A stretch of DNA of 64,000 bases, taken from the NCBI RefSeq assembly GCF_032854445.1, contig NC_088295.1:92311805-92375804 (forward strand), read 5' to 3'. The stretch comes from Liolophura sinensis. Taxonomy: Eukaryota > Mollusca > Polyplacophora > Chitonida > Chitonidae. Below the pieces are notes generated by a model. The model had not been told where the DNA came from and ran no database searches. It saw only the letters and a program-made list of their open reading frames with translations. The translations under genes and the position numbers were made by a program. Numbering within the stretch: the stretch's first letter is position 1; each line of letters opens with the position of its first letter. This document shows, one piece after another, positions 23,001 through 53,043 of the stretch.

Positions 23001-25257
23001 CAGAACAAAGATTGTCATGTAGAAATTGATGGTGCCAAGACAGAGGCTGATAGGCACTGTCACAATGGGGACAACTACATCAATCTTAACTCTGATGGCG
23101 CCTGATCCACTCAATCCTGGGATGCGACATCTGTCTGCTATTGTCCTCCACATCCTCTCTGATAACTGCTTGGGTATTGGGCGACACGTAATACACCTGC
23201 AACAAGGCTACAAGATAACAGCTGTGGTACTGGGTGATGTGTAATACACAGTCTGTAACAAAACCATAACATAACTGCTGGGCTATTGGGCAACAAGAAA
23301 TACACATGTATCAAGACTATAAGGTAACTGCTGGGGTATTGGGCAACACGAAATACACCTTATAAAGTAACTCCTGGGGTACTGGGCGACACATAATACA
23401 CCTGCAACAAGGCTACAAGATAACAGCTGTGATATTGGGCGATATGTAATGCGCAGTCTGTAACAAGACCATAACGTAACTGCTGGGCTACTGGGCAACA
23501 CGAAATACACCTGTAACGAGACTATAAGACAACTGCTGGGGTATTGGGCGACATGTAATACACCTGCAACAAGGCTACAAGATAACAGCTGTGGTACTAG
23601 GTGATATGTAATGCGCAGTCTGCAACAAGACCATAATATAACTGCTGGGCTATTGTGCGACATGAAATACACCTGTATCAAGACTAAAAGGTAACTGCTG
23701 GGGTATTGGGCAACACGAAATACCCCTGTATCACGACTATATGATAACTGCTGGGCTATTGGGTGACACATAATACACCTGGAACAATGCTACAAGATAA
23801 CAGCTGTGGTATTGGGCGATATGTAATGCGCAGTCTGTAACAAGACCATAACATGACTGCTGGGGTATTGGGCAACACGTAATACACCTGTAACAAGACT
23901 ATAAGATAACTGCTGGGGTATTGGGTGACACGTAATACACCTATAACAAGACTATAAGATAACTGCTGGGGTATTGGGCGACATGTAATACACCTGTAAA
24001 GATACTATAAGATAACTGCTGGGGTACTGGGCGACATGTAATACACCTGTAAAGATACTATAAGATAACTGCTGGGGTAATGGGCGACATGTAATACACC
24101 TGTAAAGATACTATAAGATAACTGCTGGGGTACTGGGCGACATGTAATACACCTGTAACGAGACTATAAGACAACTGCTGGGGTATTGGGCAACATGTAG
24201 TACACCTGTAACAAGACTATAAGATAACTGCTGGGGTATTGGGCGACAAGTAATACACCTGTAAAGATACTATAAGATAACTGCTGGGGTACTGGGCGAC
24301 ATGTAATACACCTGTAAAGATACTATAAGATAACTGCTGGGGTAATGGGCGACAAGTAATACACCTGTAAAGATACTATAAGATAACTGCTGGGGTAATG
24401 GGCGACATGTAATACACCTGTAAAGATACTATAAGATAACTGCTGGGGTACTGGGCGACACCTAATACACCTGTAAAGATACTATAAGATAACTGCTGGG
24501 GTAATGGGCGACATGTAATACACCTGTAAAGATACTATAAGATAACTGCTGGGGTAATGGGCGACACGTAATACACCTGTAAAGATACTATAAGATAACT
24601 GCTGGGGTACTGGGCGACATGTAATACACCTGTAAAGATACTATAAGATAACTGCTGGGGTACTGGGCGACATGTAATACACCTGTAAAGATACTATAAG
24701 ATAACTGCTGGGGTACTGGGCGACACGTAATACACCTGTAAAGATACTATAAGATAACTGCTGGGGGTATTGGGTGACACGCAGTACACTTGGAATAAGA
24801 AACAAGACTACATACATGTAAGATAAGTGTCGAGGTATTAGGCAACACGTACACTTGCGCCAAGACCATTTGGTATACATAGCAACATACAAACTGAACG
24901 AATGTTGAAAATGCCACACAAAGCACATCAATATATACATACATGTATCTGTATTTACTGCAGCATAACCCTGAACTCTTGTATCTGTTCCAAACTTTGG
25001 AGAGACATGTACACATGAGCGATAGGATGAATCTGCTACAGCGTGATGCCTGTCCCAAAATATTTTTGTGGAGCATAGCAAACCTGTTCTTGTCTTTGAT
25101 ATGGTTGACATATTTCACAGCTTCACTTTTCTCACCTGTCAAATGCTTGGTCCAGTGCCTCACAATCACAGAAACATCCTAATATGTGACTTCTTGCTCC
25201 ATCCTCGTTCCTGTATTCACAGCAGCATAAGGATTCTTCCGTGCTGGACTTAGTCAT
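17045..25257 (-). CDS. ZDHHC23: ZDHHC23-type DHHC palmitoyltransferase, 5 coding exons, complete
   Basis: A membrane S-acyltransferase that transfers fatty acyl groups to protein cysteines. Exons (transcript order): 25257-25136, 23196-22508, 21612-21501, 17948-17772, 17297-17045. All are GT-AG and in phase, giving 450 residues (human about 409). The N-terminal Cys motif (SLCCCEY, GCFCDCEALDQAFDR) and CITCRPIPKQLSERM match the ZDHHC23 N-terminus. Hydrophobic segments in exon 2 suggest about four membrane passes, with more after the catalytic domain. The Cys-rich domain is WCDKCCLVKPPRAGHC...DHHCVW (DHHC at residues 303-306), then VDNCIGAHNH encoded by exon 4. Val replaces the usual Pro after DHHC, as in ZDHHC23. 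The Met at 25257 is chosen because an acceptor (TTTTGTGACAG) lies just upstream at 25278, making the upstream Met at 25338 intronic. Introns 1 and 3 consist largely of minisatellites copying the adjacent splice acceptor. Confidence 0.92.
17349..17530 (-). mobile_element. SINE-like element (family C), partial copy in ZDHHC23 intron 4
   Basis: On the + strand it begins with the tail complement TTTGATTGGCGTTTTAAAG. It continues through a body alignable by eye with 8128-8393 (CAGGAAATCAGAATGGCC, AGCTGACAAACCTCCCTG, GCTGGACTCAAATACACAAC). The tRNA-like head is incomplete. Confidence 0.5.
17927..21475 (-). repeat. Acceptor-side splice-junction minisatellite, about 63 copies of 56 bp (ZDHHC23 intron 3)
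   Basis: In gene sense each unit is 22 nt identical to the first 22 nt of exon 4 (17948 down to 17927) plus 34 nt of intron end. The intron part contains CTGAT (branch-point-like), a T-rich stretch and TTTGCAG. The array runs from exon 4 to within about 25 nt of the exon 3 donor at 21500, so it is essentially the whole intron. Units are very similar. Shortened units occur near 19700, 20810 and 20910. About a dozen units read GTTTGCTGGG and two GTTTGCGGGG, losing the AG. On the opposite strand the lack of stop codons creates a spurious 970-codon frame with a 56-residue period. Confidence 0.95.
21726..21910 (+). mobile_element. SINE family A, 5'-truncated, in ZDHHC23 intron 2
   Basis: It has body motifs CAATGCGGTGGTGGTGAGTT, CCTGGGCTCTGCCTGGTTTC, CACCATAATAC and TAAGTGAAATATTCTTGAG, and ends in CATAAAACGCCAATCAAATA. 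It is more diverged than the copy at 2779. The A-box half of the head is missing or unrecognisable. Confidence 0.8.
22016..22216 (+). mobile_element. SINE family A, 5'-truncated, in ZDHHC23 intron 2
   Basis: Begins at the B-box region (CAGCTCAAGTCCAGCTTATG). It continues through GGTTTCCCTCAGGCTCTGCC and TAAGTGAAATATTCTTGAGT to the tail TCAAATAAGTAAATAAATC. It is antisense to the host gene, like the copy at 21726. Confidence 0.8.
23161..24800 (-). repeat. Acceptor-side splice-junction minisatellite, about 31 copies of 53 bp (ZDHHC23 intron 1)
   Basis: In gene sense a unit is 36 nt matching the first 36 nt of exon 2 (23196 down to 23161; the common unit differs at about 3 positions) plus 17 nt ending in TATCTTTACAG. 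Exon-proximal units (23197-23900) are diverged and form a higher-order pattern in which GCGCAGTCTGTAACAAGACC recurs at about 23450, 23612 and 23828. Distal units (23900-24780) are nearly uniform. The copied acceptor is AG followed directly by GTGTAT, so each junction also offers a weak donor-like sequence. Confidence 0.93.
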
Positions 25258-28200
25258 CGGGAATCTATATATAATGCCTGTCACAAAAGATTTCAAGAAA
25301 ATAAAATTTATTAAAACTGACCCAGGGTCAAAGGTCATTGAGAGTACAAGTGGCCTAAATCAATTGGAGCAACGATGTCTGCTGCTAGATTAACATCTAC
25401 AAGCATATTTAAGACAAATGCCAGGCACCATTTATTTTGGTTGTTTTATATTTAAATATGTACATGTACATTGTTTCTAGATGGGTCTTTAATCCATCAG
25501 TCATCTCCATTAGGTGACCGACACTTTATGAAAAAATTTTAAATATAAAAAGGGGGTGACCAAACTAGTTTTTTGTCTGTAAACACAATTGCAAAATGCC
25601 CTTATATGCGAATGACAGGATACAGCAGAAGGATGAACCACGGTATATGACATGAACTTACTGACACTGAACTTTCTACAGCAACATGTGGAATACATCT
25701 TGAACTATGGGCCACCATGCTGTTCAGCAGTCAAATATGCACATATCATTAGTCAATGTAGAGTCTTCACAGGAATGTGCTGAAGTCTTTGGCCCTCAAA
25801 TCCACAAGGCAATCTGATGTTAATCCCTGGTGGTAATTTATGTCATTGTATTTAATCATAGCAGCATTAACTACAATTTGCTGATGGAAATTACCACGTT
25901 ATACATAAATTATCTTAATAGAGTTTGGTTGTTAGAAGATGGTGATAGATATCAGAGACCCATCAAAACTGTTGCACTGGCAACCAGGATGGCTCTTGAG
26001 GATGGGCCTTGGCAGTCATTGTATTGCATTATGTCAAATTCTGACCTGATAAATAACAGGGCATCTATGTTTGCAGGTCACCTTGATGAAGATAGGGATA
26101 CAGCTCTGAACATTCCACAACAGGACTTCTTATAAAATAGATAATCTAAAGTGTCAAGCCCCCACAAGCTGTTACGTATTGGAACTCGCATATATGTATT
26201 GAATGTACATATATTACATACATGAAAAGATAGCTTGAATTCTTGTGAGCTTGAATTCAGTAAATGTTTTGTTGAGCGGTACTGGAGTCACATTTTCCTG
26301 TCACAGCAAAGTTCATCAAGTTGTTGAGCAAAATCAACGATCTGTAAAAATCTCCAGCAGTTCTTCAAACATTTGATGAGGCAAACAAGATATGTAAAAT
26401 CTGTTGGTGCCAGAGAGAGGATATACAATATATACAATATAATCTAAAGATGATCAGAATATTTTCCTTGTAGTTGTCATGTCAGTCACATTTATTCTTT
26501 ACCACTTTTGCCACATACATGTACACAAGTATACACCACAATAATACTCCCTTATAGGTTTACAGGACAATACAGTACGGATGAATCTTTATTTATGATT
26601 TGGAAGCAGCATAATAAAAACAAAGAAGAGTAGGAGTAGTAATAACATAGATTCCTAGTTTCCTAGTTTTCCTTCACGGTCTGCACACCATTTTACCTAT
26701 GGCTGTAATTTTCCAAAATATTCAGATGAGACAGAAGGAATCAAGTGTCATCAGCCTAGAGTGACAACTGATGTAGACTGTCATACTGCCATACCAGTGT
26801 GATTCCTGCCACAATATATAGTGTGATTGCCTTATCAAACTGTCCGCATGTGGTGGATATAAAATGAAGTTGTAGAACAACAACTAGATATATTACTGGA
26901 TTTCCGTACTGGATACTGGTATTAAATATCAGCTAAACATTAACTCTCCACCTTGCCTTCTCCGAACATGTTCCTTCACGCCACAAATGTTGGTCCACCT
27001 GAATGGGCTATTGGTATTAACATGTGATACTTCCAAATTCTTTACTCTTATTTGTTTTTTATTATAATAATGATTATTACTTTTTATGTTGTTTTTTTCT
27101 TACGTGTACAATGATAGCAGCCCCTTATATCCACGGCAATTAAACAATATGAAATACAACGTCCTGAAACAGATCATCCGGAACATGGTCACAGTTCACG
27201 TGATCAAAACATAACTTGTCGATTTCATACTTGTCTAGAGGTCTGTGCTAGAGCCTTGGCACACGCTGTTCGAAGCTTTAGCAGTTTCACTTACCAAATC
27301 ACATTTAGGTTTCATGACACCGTGACTATGCGCAGAAAATTGGCCCAACATTTTATAAATCCGTCATTCCAGTATTGCGAATGTTTACCACTAACGTGCA
27401 TCGGAATCTTCTGAAGAGCTACAATATGGGAGGTAACTCTTGTCCACAAGCAAGTGGACTATTTCTCTAGTAGATTTTTCTGCAAATCCCTCTGGTCTCG
27501 CGAACTATACGCGGTCGGCGACGTTCGCGTGACCGCTTGAACACCTGGTCTGCTCTTTTTAGCCAATGTAGGCCTACATGTAGTTGTAGCAGGAATATTT
27601 AGTTTATCATTTTTTTTTCTTCACATCGTTAGACCATCTAATGAACAACATTATCATATCTCTACTTTTTCAGAAAGCCCGAAAAGAAACGTAATATTTT
27701 CCTTTCAGCGCTACTAATATTTGTCCCCAAAATTAGAAGACATAGGTATCCAGTGTATTTCAACACGATGAATATTTAGCCTCCTAGACCCGGGATGAGC
27801 GGAATTAGACACACTCATAAAGCAGGGTGCCAGAAATTATGGACGCTCTGTCCATACATACTTACAAGAGAATCTTATAGGCTTACTCATTGTTAAGATT
27901 AAGAAACTTAGAGTGAAGGCTCTTAGTGCAGTAAGCCTTGAGAGGCTAGTTTTTGCAGTAATAACCTGTGACGTTGATTGAATTCGTCACATAATGTGCA
28001 GGATTTAAAAATGCTACAAGGCGAGATACATGTATGTACACGCCACGTGCAGAATCCTTCAGTATATTTGCTGTCAATGTAAGCATAATTTAATTACAAT
28101 GTCAAAATTGAAGCGATATCCCACTTATTGTAAAGTCTGCGAGAGAGGGAACCGTTTTGGTCTTTGTACAAAGATAGGTCCACGTATAAGATGTAGGTAA

Positions 28201-28349
28201 CCATGTGAAGAGTCTAGGGATTCCTTTAAACCTAACGAATGTGGATATATATCTTTCACAGCCTTTGCTATATATGGATTATTTAGTGAATGTGAAAGAA
28301 CGAGCCTGTTGAGGATTTTTAAAAAAAATAGCTTCTGAATATAGTCGTA

Positions 28350-28535
28350 TTCAGTCTCCGCCCACCACATCTGTCATGTAGTCTCCGTCCATCATATCTG
28401 TTGTCATGTAGCCTCCACCCGTCACATCTCCCAGTCATGTAGTCTCCGCCCGTCACATTTCCCTTCCTTGTAGTCTCCGTCTCACATATATAGTCTCGTA
28501 TAGTTCCATCCCACATATCTCTCTGTCGTGTACTT
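28350..28535. repeat. Degenerate tandem repeat of about 25-30 bp
   Basis: Five or six imperfect copies of CATGTAGTCTCCGCCCGTCA are visible. The minus-strand open frame through it is a by-product of the repeat. Confidence 0.75.
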
Positions 28536-28540
28536 TCACC

Positions 28541-29056
28541 TGGTCTTACCGAATTTGACACTCCACGGATCGGTATCCCATCCAAGAAATCAGTTAATTG
28601 TTTGTATTGTAGAAAGATTTTATTTGCCGCTTAAACGTTTGTCTACACAAATGTATCTCACACTGGACCACTAGTCAGTCTGGCGGTGTACATGCATATG
28701 CATTGGATACTTGAGCACTGATGATCACGTATAATGATACCGATGATCACGTGAACATGCATATAGACAGGTAAGTTTTACATGGCTATACTATGAGACA
28801 CGCAAGACACTAGACGTGTAATTAGCGACTTAGCTAGAAGACCCTGCGGTTGTCCACACTGCGATTCCGACTCGTTGGTGGAAGCTTTCCTCTGCAACTC
28901 CGCATTACCGGATGATGTGTGAATGCAAGCTGCATTCACCAGTTTTCTGTCTGTCTGTTTGTGTGGATACACCGTAACACAAGTGTGCATAGATGGGAAT
29001 ATGTCTTGTAAGATTTCAGGTAGCTTGGAGACGGCGGGACAGTTGTGGAATGCGTC
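28541..29056. repeat. Dispersed duplication, copy 1
   Basis: Shares several blocks with 29653-30053: the block starting CCTGGTCTTACCGAATTTGA, the block around TCACACTGGACCACTAGTCA, CCGCATTACCGGATGATG, GTCTGTCTGTTTGTGTGGAT and GTGGAATGCGTC. Block order differs between the copies. It may be a non-autonomous element or a rearranged segmental duplication; no termini or coding capacity are recognised. Confidence 0.75.
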
Positions 29057-29179
29057 CTACCTCCCCCCTTGACCCCCCACTCCCGGTCATATCTTGATTA
29101 TTTCATTCATTTAATTCTTATTTAAAGCCATACTCAGGAAGGAAGCACAGTGACCAGCGTGCTCATATTTATGAATATT

Positions 29180-29276
29180 GCCATTCACACACACCGGTCT
29201 GGTGTTAACAGTAATGCAATAAAAGCAATGCAGGGTTACTTTCTGAAGCATAAATTACATCTAAAATCAATATATT
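29180..29276. repeat. 97-bp perfect copy of ATP1A 3' UTR sequence
   Basis: Identical base for base to 32283-32379, which lies about 220 nt beyond the ATP1A stop codon in its 3' UTR. Identity over noncoding sequence implies a recent copy or gene conversion. Confidence 0.9.
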
Positions 29277-29652
29277 GACTGTAAGACCCATAGTGCTCAG
29301 AGTAATTACCGCTCTTTCTGCACTGTACTCAACTCACCTCATGGATTAACTCTGCGGATGAAGTAGTGAAAGTTGGATTTGAACAGCCAGCGTTTTGTAT
29401 ATTTGCCCATGCCATGTAGTGAGGGTCAACTATAGCATACTACTGATGTGGCAGTTGACAACGTGCATATCGGAGTGAACATTTTCGGGTAGACATCGCA
29501 TATATATTAACTGTGCTGTGGACAAGTGATCATTTGCGTGACAATAGAGGTCGCCTTGAGTACCAGGGCATGTCTGTCATACCTAGGTTGACGGGTAATA
29601 TCCTCGTACTACAAACATGCGTCACGTCTGACGGATATACACGCGTCATGCA

Positions 29653-30053
29653 GTCATGTCTTTGGTGGATGTTTTCCTCTGAAATTCCGCATTACCGGAT
29701 GATGTTTGAATGCAAGTTGCATTTAACCAGTCCCCAACTAATTTCACCTGGTCTTACCGAATTTGACACTCCACGGATCGGTATCCCATCCAAGAAATCA
29801 GTTAATTGTTTGTATTTAAGAAGACATTATTTAATGTATTATACAAATGTATCTCACACTGGACCACTAGTCAGTCTAGCGGTGTACATGCATGTGCACT
29901 GGATACTTGAGCACTGATGATCACATATAAAGTCCAAGTGTTCTGTCTGTCTGTTTGTGTGGATACAGCGTAACAACTATGTGTAGACAGGGGTGTTTCC
30001 TGTAAGATTCCACGTAACCCGGAGACCGCGGAACAGGTGTGGAATGCGTCGCA
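29653..30053. repeat. Dispersed duplication, copy 2
   Basis: Partner of 28541-29056. Here the CCGCATTACCGGATGATG block comes before the CCTGGTCTTACCGAATTTGA block, the reverse of copy 1. It ends in an A-run at 30056-30068. Confidence 0.75.
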
Positions 30054-30440
30054 ACCAAAAAAAAAAAATATATGTATTTTTGTCATTTAGCACTGTGACC
30101 CACTTGCATTTTTTCAATATTTAATGTTGAAGACAAGTTAATATTGCTCCTCTCCATATATAAATACATTTCCGTATCTAGGTTTTTTTAAATATTTTTT
30201 TAATATTGCTAAATCAATTATCAGTAATAGTGGTAGTTTTTCACTTACTTTATATCAAATATATGGTAAGTTTCCGATTATATGGCGGAGAGTGAGAAAC
30301 AAAATGGATCCAATCTTTGGTGCAGTGTGATCCCATCCATGTAGGATTCAACGTAAACGCAATTTAAAAATGCTACTCCAGGTTTGTACCGAGGTACTGT
30401 ACCGGAGATTCATTAAATTTATTTCTCGCATTTCACGGTT

Positions 30441-30590
30441 GTTACTGTGGCCAGCATTATGGTGGGAGAAAATCCACAACCATCAGCAGGTTGCTGGAAG
30501 TCCTTCCCACGTATGACCGAAGAGGAAGCCAGCATGTGATGGACTTGATAGGCTCCTGGCTCATTGTGCTGCCCCAGGCCACAGGATTCA
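30441..30590 (-). mobile_element. SINE family A fragment, diverged
   Basis: The + strand shows the reverse complement of the SINE body: GGCCAGCATTATGGTGGGAG, ACCATCAGCAGGTTGCTGG and GAGGAAGCCAGCATG. Head and tail are eroded. It lies just downstream of the ATP1A 3' end. Confidence 0.65.
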
Positions 30591-30941
30591 TGAAGAATCC
30601 AAGGCTGAAGGATGATGTTCAGCAATGAGGAAGTGGATCACTGTTCATAAGACTGGTATTCACGTCAAGATTAAAAACAGGGAGGAGAATATTTTTCCTC
30701 AAAATCAACTGTAATGTCGTCTACTAGCTCATCCTCCAAAGATAAAACTGATTGTTTTAGCTGTTTGGTTCAAGACACTCTGAAAATCCTTATCACTAAA
30801 ATCAGGTGAAAATTCACATCCTCGTGTACAAAGAGCATGGAGGACACAAGTTGCCATGTAAATTACAATCCATTACTGCCGAGCACTGCACTTTACAGAT
30901 CATGCAAGAAAGAACGAAGCCAATGAGGTTTGTTTAAAGAC

Positions 30942-30947
30942 TTTATT
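30942..30947 (-). promoter_or_regulatory. ATP1A: Candidate ATP1A poly(A) signal
   Basis: AATAAA on the minus strand, implying a 3' UTR of about 1.65 kb after the stop at 32598. No coding sequence interrupts the interval. Confidence 0.5.
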
Positions 30948-32282
30948 GGCTAAAGTTCAGTGCATATTTTACTTCATATTGGTTCTTTACCAGTCACATT
31001 AAGACTACTGTGGTTTACTGTGATGGCCGTAAGAGCTTTGTAGGTGGACCCGTGAGAACAGAAAACCAGCTACTAGCTGTGCAGGCATCACAGGCAGCTC
31101 CAGTGGGAGGGGTAGGTCTGGGAGAGAAGCTTCCTACCAAAACAGTGGGGGGAGAAGGCTGTGAGCACACAGGGGGTACACTATCCACCACCCTGCCAGA
31201 CTCATGCAGCTTAATGTGACCTGAAGGACAGAGTATGTTTCTAAATAACATAACAATCTTTAAAAAAAGTATTAAAACTAGATGGAACATTCCTGATTAA
31301 TAAACAATACAAACATCAATTGATGGTGCCGAAGACAGAGCAGTGTTGAAGAAATACACTAATGTATAACAAGCTATGGTCTTACAGCAGGTAACAGGCT
31401 GGTCACTGTGCTTCCTTCTGATTCTTCAAAACATGTTAAAATCTCAAACTAACTTAACTGTAACAGACATAACAGTGTACAGGTACATCCACTGCTGTAC
31501 TTAATACTGGATCAAGATCATGACTTCCTGGTGTTATCTGGAACCGAGCACCCCTGAGCGGCTTGGGAGTGGGGGAAGGGCTACATTGGTGTGCTGAACA
31601 CTCAGCATTAAGGTAGGTAACTGGAATGTACATAACACAGAATTCACAGACACGCACTAGGATATCACACAGCGGCTAGAGCGCACAGGTTAGCTGGATC
31701 TACACAGGTGAAGGCAGGGATACACAGGCCCCGGGCTAATTAAACTGCGTATTGACTGGAGGACTGGTAGACCTGACTGGCCACTATATCCTCTGTACAC
31801 AACTCTAACTAGGGTTACTGATATGCTTCATTCTTGCTCCGTTCTTTAGAATGTACCAATTATACATCTCAAGGCTTGTAAATGCTTAGTTTATGTATAT
31901 ATATATATGACAAACAAATAAGACATCACAACATTCAAAGCCTGCCTCATACAGTGGGCTGTAAAACTTAATGAGATGAGTCTTGAGTACCATTACAGCC
32001 ATCATAAATCAACAGAAATTTCAGTAAAAAATCTTAAAACCATTCAAGACAAAACACACAAAAAATGTAAAAATTGTTTCAGCAATGGTGACATTTGCTT
32101 TGGGTAAAGTGACAACAGTTGTGCTTACACACAAGTAACTATGAATACACCTAATCTAGGGACAGCTATACAAGATTAAGATCCAGGGTATATAGAATTG
32201 ATAAAATTGTAACCTTTTGCTAGAGGCCTAGTAAGGCCAGCTACCAATAGTCTATGAGAACTTCAATAATGCTTGATGAATC

Positions 32283-32379
32283 GCCATTCACACACACCGG
32301 TCTGGTGTTAACAGTAATGCAATAAAAGCAATGCAGGGTTACTTTCTGAAGCATAAATTACATCTAAAATCAATATATT
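32283..32379. repeat. 97-bp segment duplicated at 29180-29276
   Basis: Part of the ATP1A 3' UTR and identical to the segment at 29180. See that entry. Confidence 0.9.
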
Positions 32380-32597
32380 CACATGTATTCTTGATTATTG
32401 TTTTCAATTTCTTCTTGTCTCACTAGAACATTGTCAATCCTATACCAACAACCCAATTCAATGTCTATACAATCTTCACATAACAGGCAACGCCCAGTAA
32501 TAACCATGTAGTGGCCCCCCTAAAAACACTGGGAGCCTCCCAGACACCTGGCAATACAGTGATTATTGAAATACTCCTACTGGCTCTAGGCGTGTCG

Positions 32598-50602
<18,005 letters not shown>

Positions 50603-50728
50603 CTTGACAATGGGCGGTCTCTCCAAGCGAGATGGCGTAACCACGTGATCAATTCAGGTGCCAATCATTTCTTGACGTCAACTGACGTGTGAGGCACATT
50701 TATACCTCATAGGTCGCAATTTGATTGG
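50603..50728 (-). promoter_or_regulatory. ATP1A: ATP1A core promoter
   Basis: Reading towards the gene on the minus strand: a CCAAT box (50728-50724), TATAAA (50704-50699), a perfect CRE palindrome TGACGTCA (50680-50673) and a CACGTG E-box (50647-50642). The start codon sits in CAAGATGGCG, a YY1-like context. The TATA position predicts transcription starting near 50670. The motifs are real; their function is inferred from position. Confidence 0.6.
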
Positions 50729-51900
50729 CTGGAACAAATGCCCTATTCAATTTCTATACCGGCAAAGACCGCATGGCATTTTAGCCGACGAGGCAGATGT
50801 TACTTGGACATGTAGTATACAGTGAATGTAAGGTGCCCTAACCAAATACAGCCGTGCATGGCAGCAGTGGTTGAACTCTGTGAGTTCGAAACTCGAATTC
50901 ACCAAGTGATCCCAATCCCATGCATTAAATGTACAGTTATTAGTGCTCTGTGTAGTTACACTTGCATGCCCATGTTAAATTAGAATGGTATATGTACATT
51001 AGTTATCTCCCCTGATTCGAAAACATATGACACTCGGGTCAACCGCGTTTGAGTAGTGTTTTGTTGAAAGGCCAGGTTGAATTTTGGAAACCATGCAAAA
51101 TACCTCCTAAAGAACAATCTTCTGAGATCATTTACATACACGTGTTCAGATTTCATCATAGCTAGGTGACCCAGGACTTGAGACACAGAGGGAGGTAACT
51201 TTGTATAGTACTTCATGAGTCGAGTAACACCGGAATTTATTTCTTCAGAGGTCAGTTATTCGTTATGAATGAACGGATGGACGATTCGTTTGGAATTAAT
51301 GTTATATAGGCCTATTTTGCAACAAGCTGGTGTTTAGTTCAAACAGTGTTTTCATTATTGTCAAGTAATGTTAATTACATAGCAGATCTTTAAAACCCAT
51401 GAAGTACAGTAAATAAACACTGTTCCCCCAAATGATCATGATCGCTGCACTACGCCCTAGCTATAGCTGTAATCACATCCCAGGTGGGCATTGTAAGGGT
51501 TATGTAAAAGGCAGTTATATCGTTGTCAACGCCTGAATAAATGCCCACTGTTATACTTTGATTTTGGTCAACTGAAATCGCGGCAGAGTTTGGCTAAATT
51601 TCTAATGTAAAACGGCTTAATACCAGTATTGACTAATAAACCACCGTGCCCAGGCCTATATATGCAGCGTCATATGTCCGCTGTATGCTTACATGCTGCA
51701 TAGGCCCCCCTATATAGTACTCCGGCACAGATGTGTAATCAAATTTCACTCAGTTGCTTATAGCAAGAATATTGTATAATGAACGGTGTTCTTTTATGCT
51801 CATTGCGCCCTCGTGTCGAAACGCTGATCCTAGACCTTCGTAAGTGAGATACATGTCTAAGTGAGAGATTCGTAATTTCGTAATACTGTGTTATACACTC

Positions 51901-51903
<3 letters not shown>

Positions 51904-51970
<67 letters not shown>
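51904..51970. repeat. TA dinucleotide microsatellite
   Basis: About 33 TA units followed by CA/TA mixed repeats to about 52000. It lies in the intergenic region between ATP1A and TOMM70. Confidence 0.95.
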
Positions 51971-51977
<7 letters not shown>

Positions 51978-52394
51978 TATACACATATACACACATACAT
52001 ACAAATCCATTCTCTTATTTACCACAAGTGATGAGCTCATTCTCAGTGTTGTATTCTCAATTTTGTATAAAGCAGAATTTACATATATTATATATATTGC
52101 AGGGTGATCCGTCATACACTTTCACGTGGGACTATACTTGAGCGTTTTGAGAAATACTACAAATCATTCAGAAATGTCAGCCTGCTTGTCGTTAAGTTTG
52201 ACATCATCAGGATGACACAATGTACATGACGGATAAAATTCGATTAACTTATCCATGGAATGACCATCCACTGGGCATTTCTTTGCATGCACTGCATTCT
52301 GTCGTTATACGCGGGGTATATATATAATCGCATTTTAACGGGCCTTTGTAAGTTCGTTAGTAAACACGAACACCTCCTCACGAAAAAAGAAAGG

Positions 52395-53037
52395 AATTAT
52401 TAATCCAAGTTCGAATCCAAAACCAGCAATTTTTATGGTTTGCTAAAATTCATAAATCTGAGCAAATCAGAGATGCTAATGAAAGTCAAAAATCGGAATA
52501 CATTACTCTACCCCATCCCAGTGATCTTAAATTTAGACCCATCATATTGCTGGCCCGTGTTCACCAACACAAATATTAAGCCATCTTACTGATATATTAC
52601 TTAAACAATTTCTAGATGACATTAAAATTAGCTTAGGGATGATTTAGATTTCCTGAATCATTTACCTCAGGAAGTAGAGGAAGAGGCTAAAATGGCCACA
52701 TTTGACGTACACAGTCTATGTAGTAGTATTCCACACGACCTAGGACTAGAAGCTATGCAATACTGACTTACTAACTTTTCTAGCTCACTCCACCAACGTT
52801 TTAAAGGTGAATTAATCAATGATAGTATTAAATTTATTTTGAACAATAATTCATTTTGCCTCAACAATGAACACTACATGCAAATTTTAGGTACTACCAT
52901 GGGAACCAAAATGACCCCAGTATACGAAACATTTGTGATGGGGTTTCTTGAAATTAAGTTGTATGAAACTATTTCCTCGAAATACGGAACTGAGTATGGT
53001 AAATGGAATCACTGTATACATACAACAAACATCGCAA
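52395..53037 (+). pseudogene. Dead Penelope-like element reverse transcriptase fragment
   Basis: Broken open frames carry the motif series of Penelope-like reverse transcriptases in order: LWFAKIHK (usually LPKIHK) near 52433, FRPII near 52532, DVHSLCSSIPHDLGLEAMQY near 52706, and GTTMGTKMTPVYETFVMGFLE near 52893. Stops and frame changes interrupt it, and the C-terminal part and any GIY-YIG endonuclease are missing. The right end runs into a SINE tail at 53044. A retroviral or LINE-type enzyme is less likely because of the KIHK and GT-MGTKM signatures. Confidence 0.75.
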
Positions 53038-53043
53038 GATTAT

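Larger units (their letters stand above)
25278..30925. other. Intergenic region between ATP1A 3' end and ZDHHC23 coding start
   Basis: No protein-coding exon with supporting splice sites or homology was found. ZDHHC23 must have at least one noncoding 5' exon here, because an acceptor (TTTTGTGACAG) precedes the start-codon exon at 25278. A relatively CpG-rich patch at about 27480-27560 is a possible promoter, on composition alone. The part from 28350 onward is repeat-rich (listed separately). Confidence 0.45.

Noticed and set aside
23283-25111. Minus-strand open frames of 140-162 codons
   Set aside because: They run through the 53-bp array or unique intron 1 sequence, and no homology or flanking splice sites support them.
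25258-25338. Upstream Met at 25338 as ZDHHC23 start
   Set aside because: An acceptor TTTTGTGACAG at 25278 separates it from the exon, and the family N-terminus matches from the Met at 25257.
51739-52115. Tyr/Ile-repeat open frames
   Set aside because: Products of the TA microsatellite.
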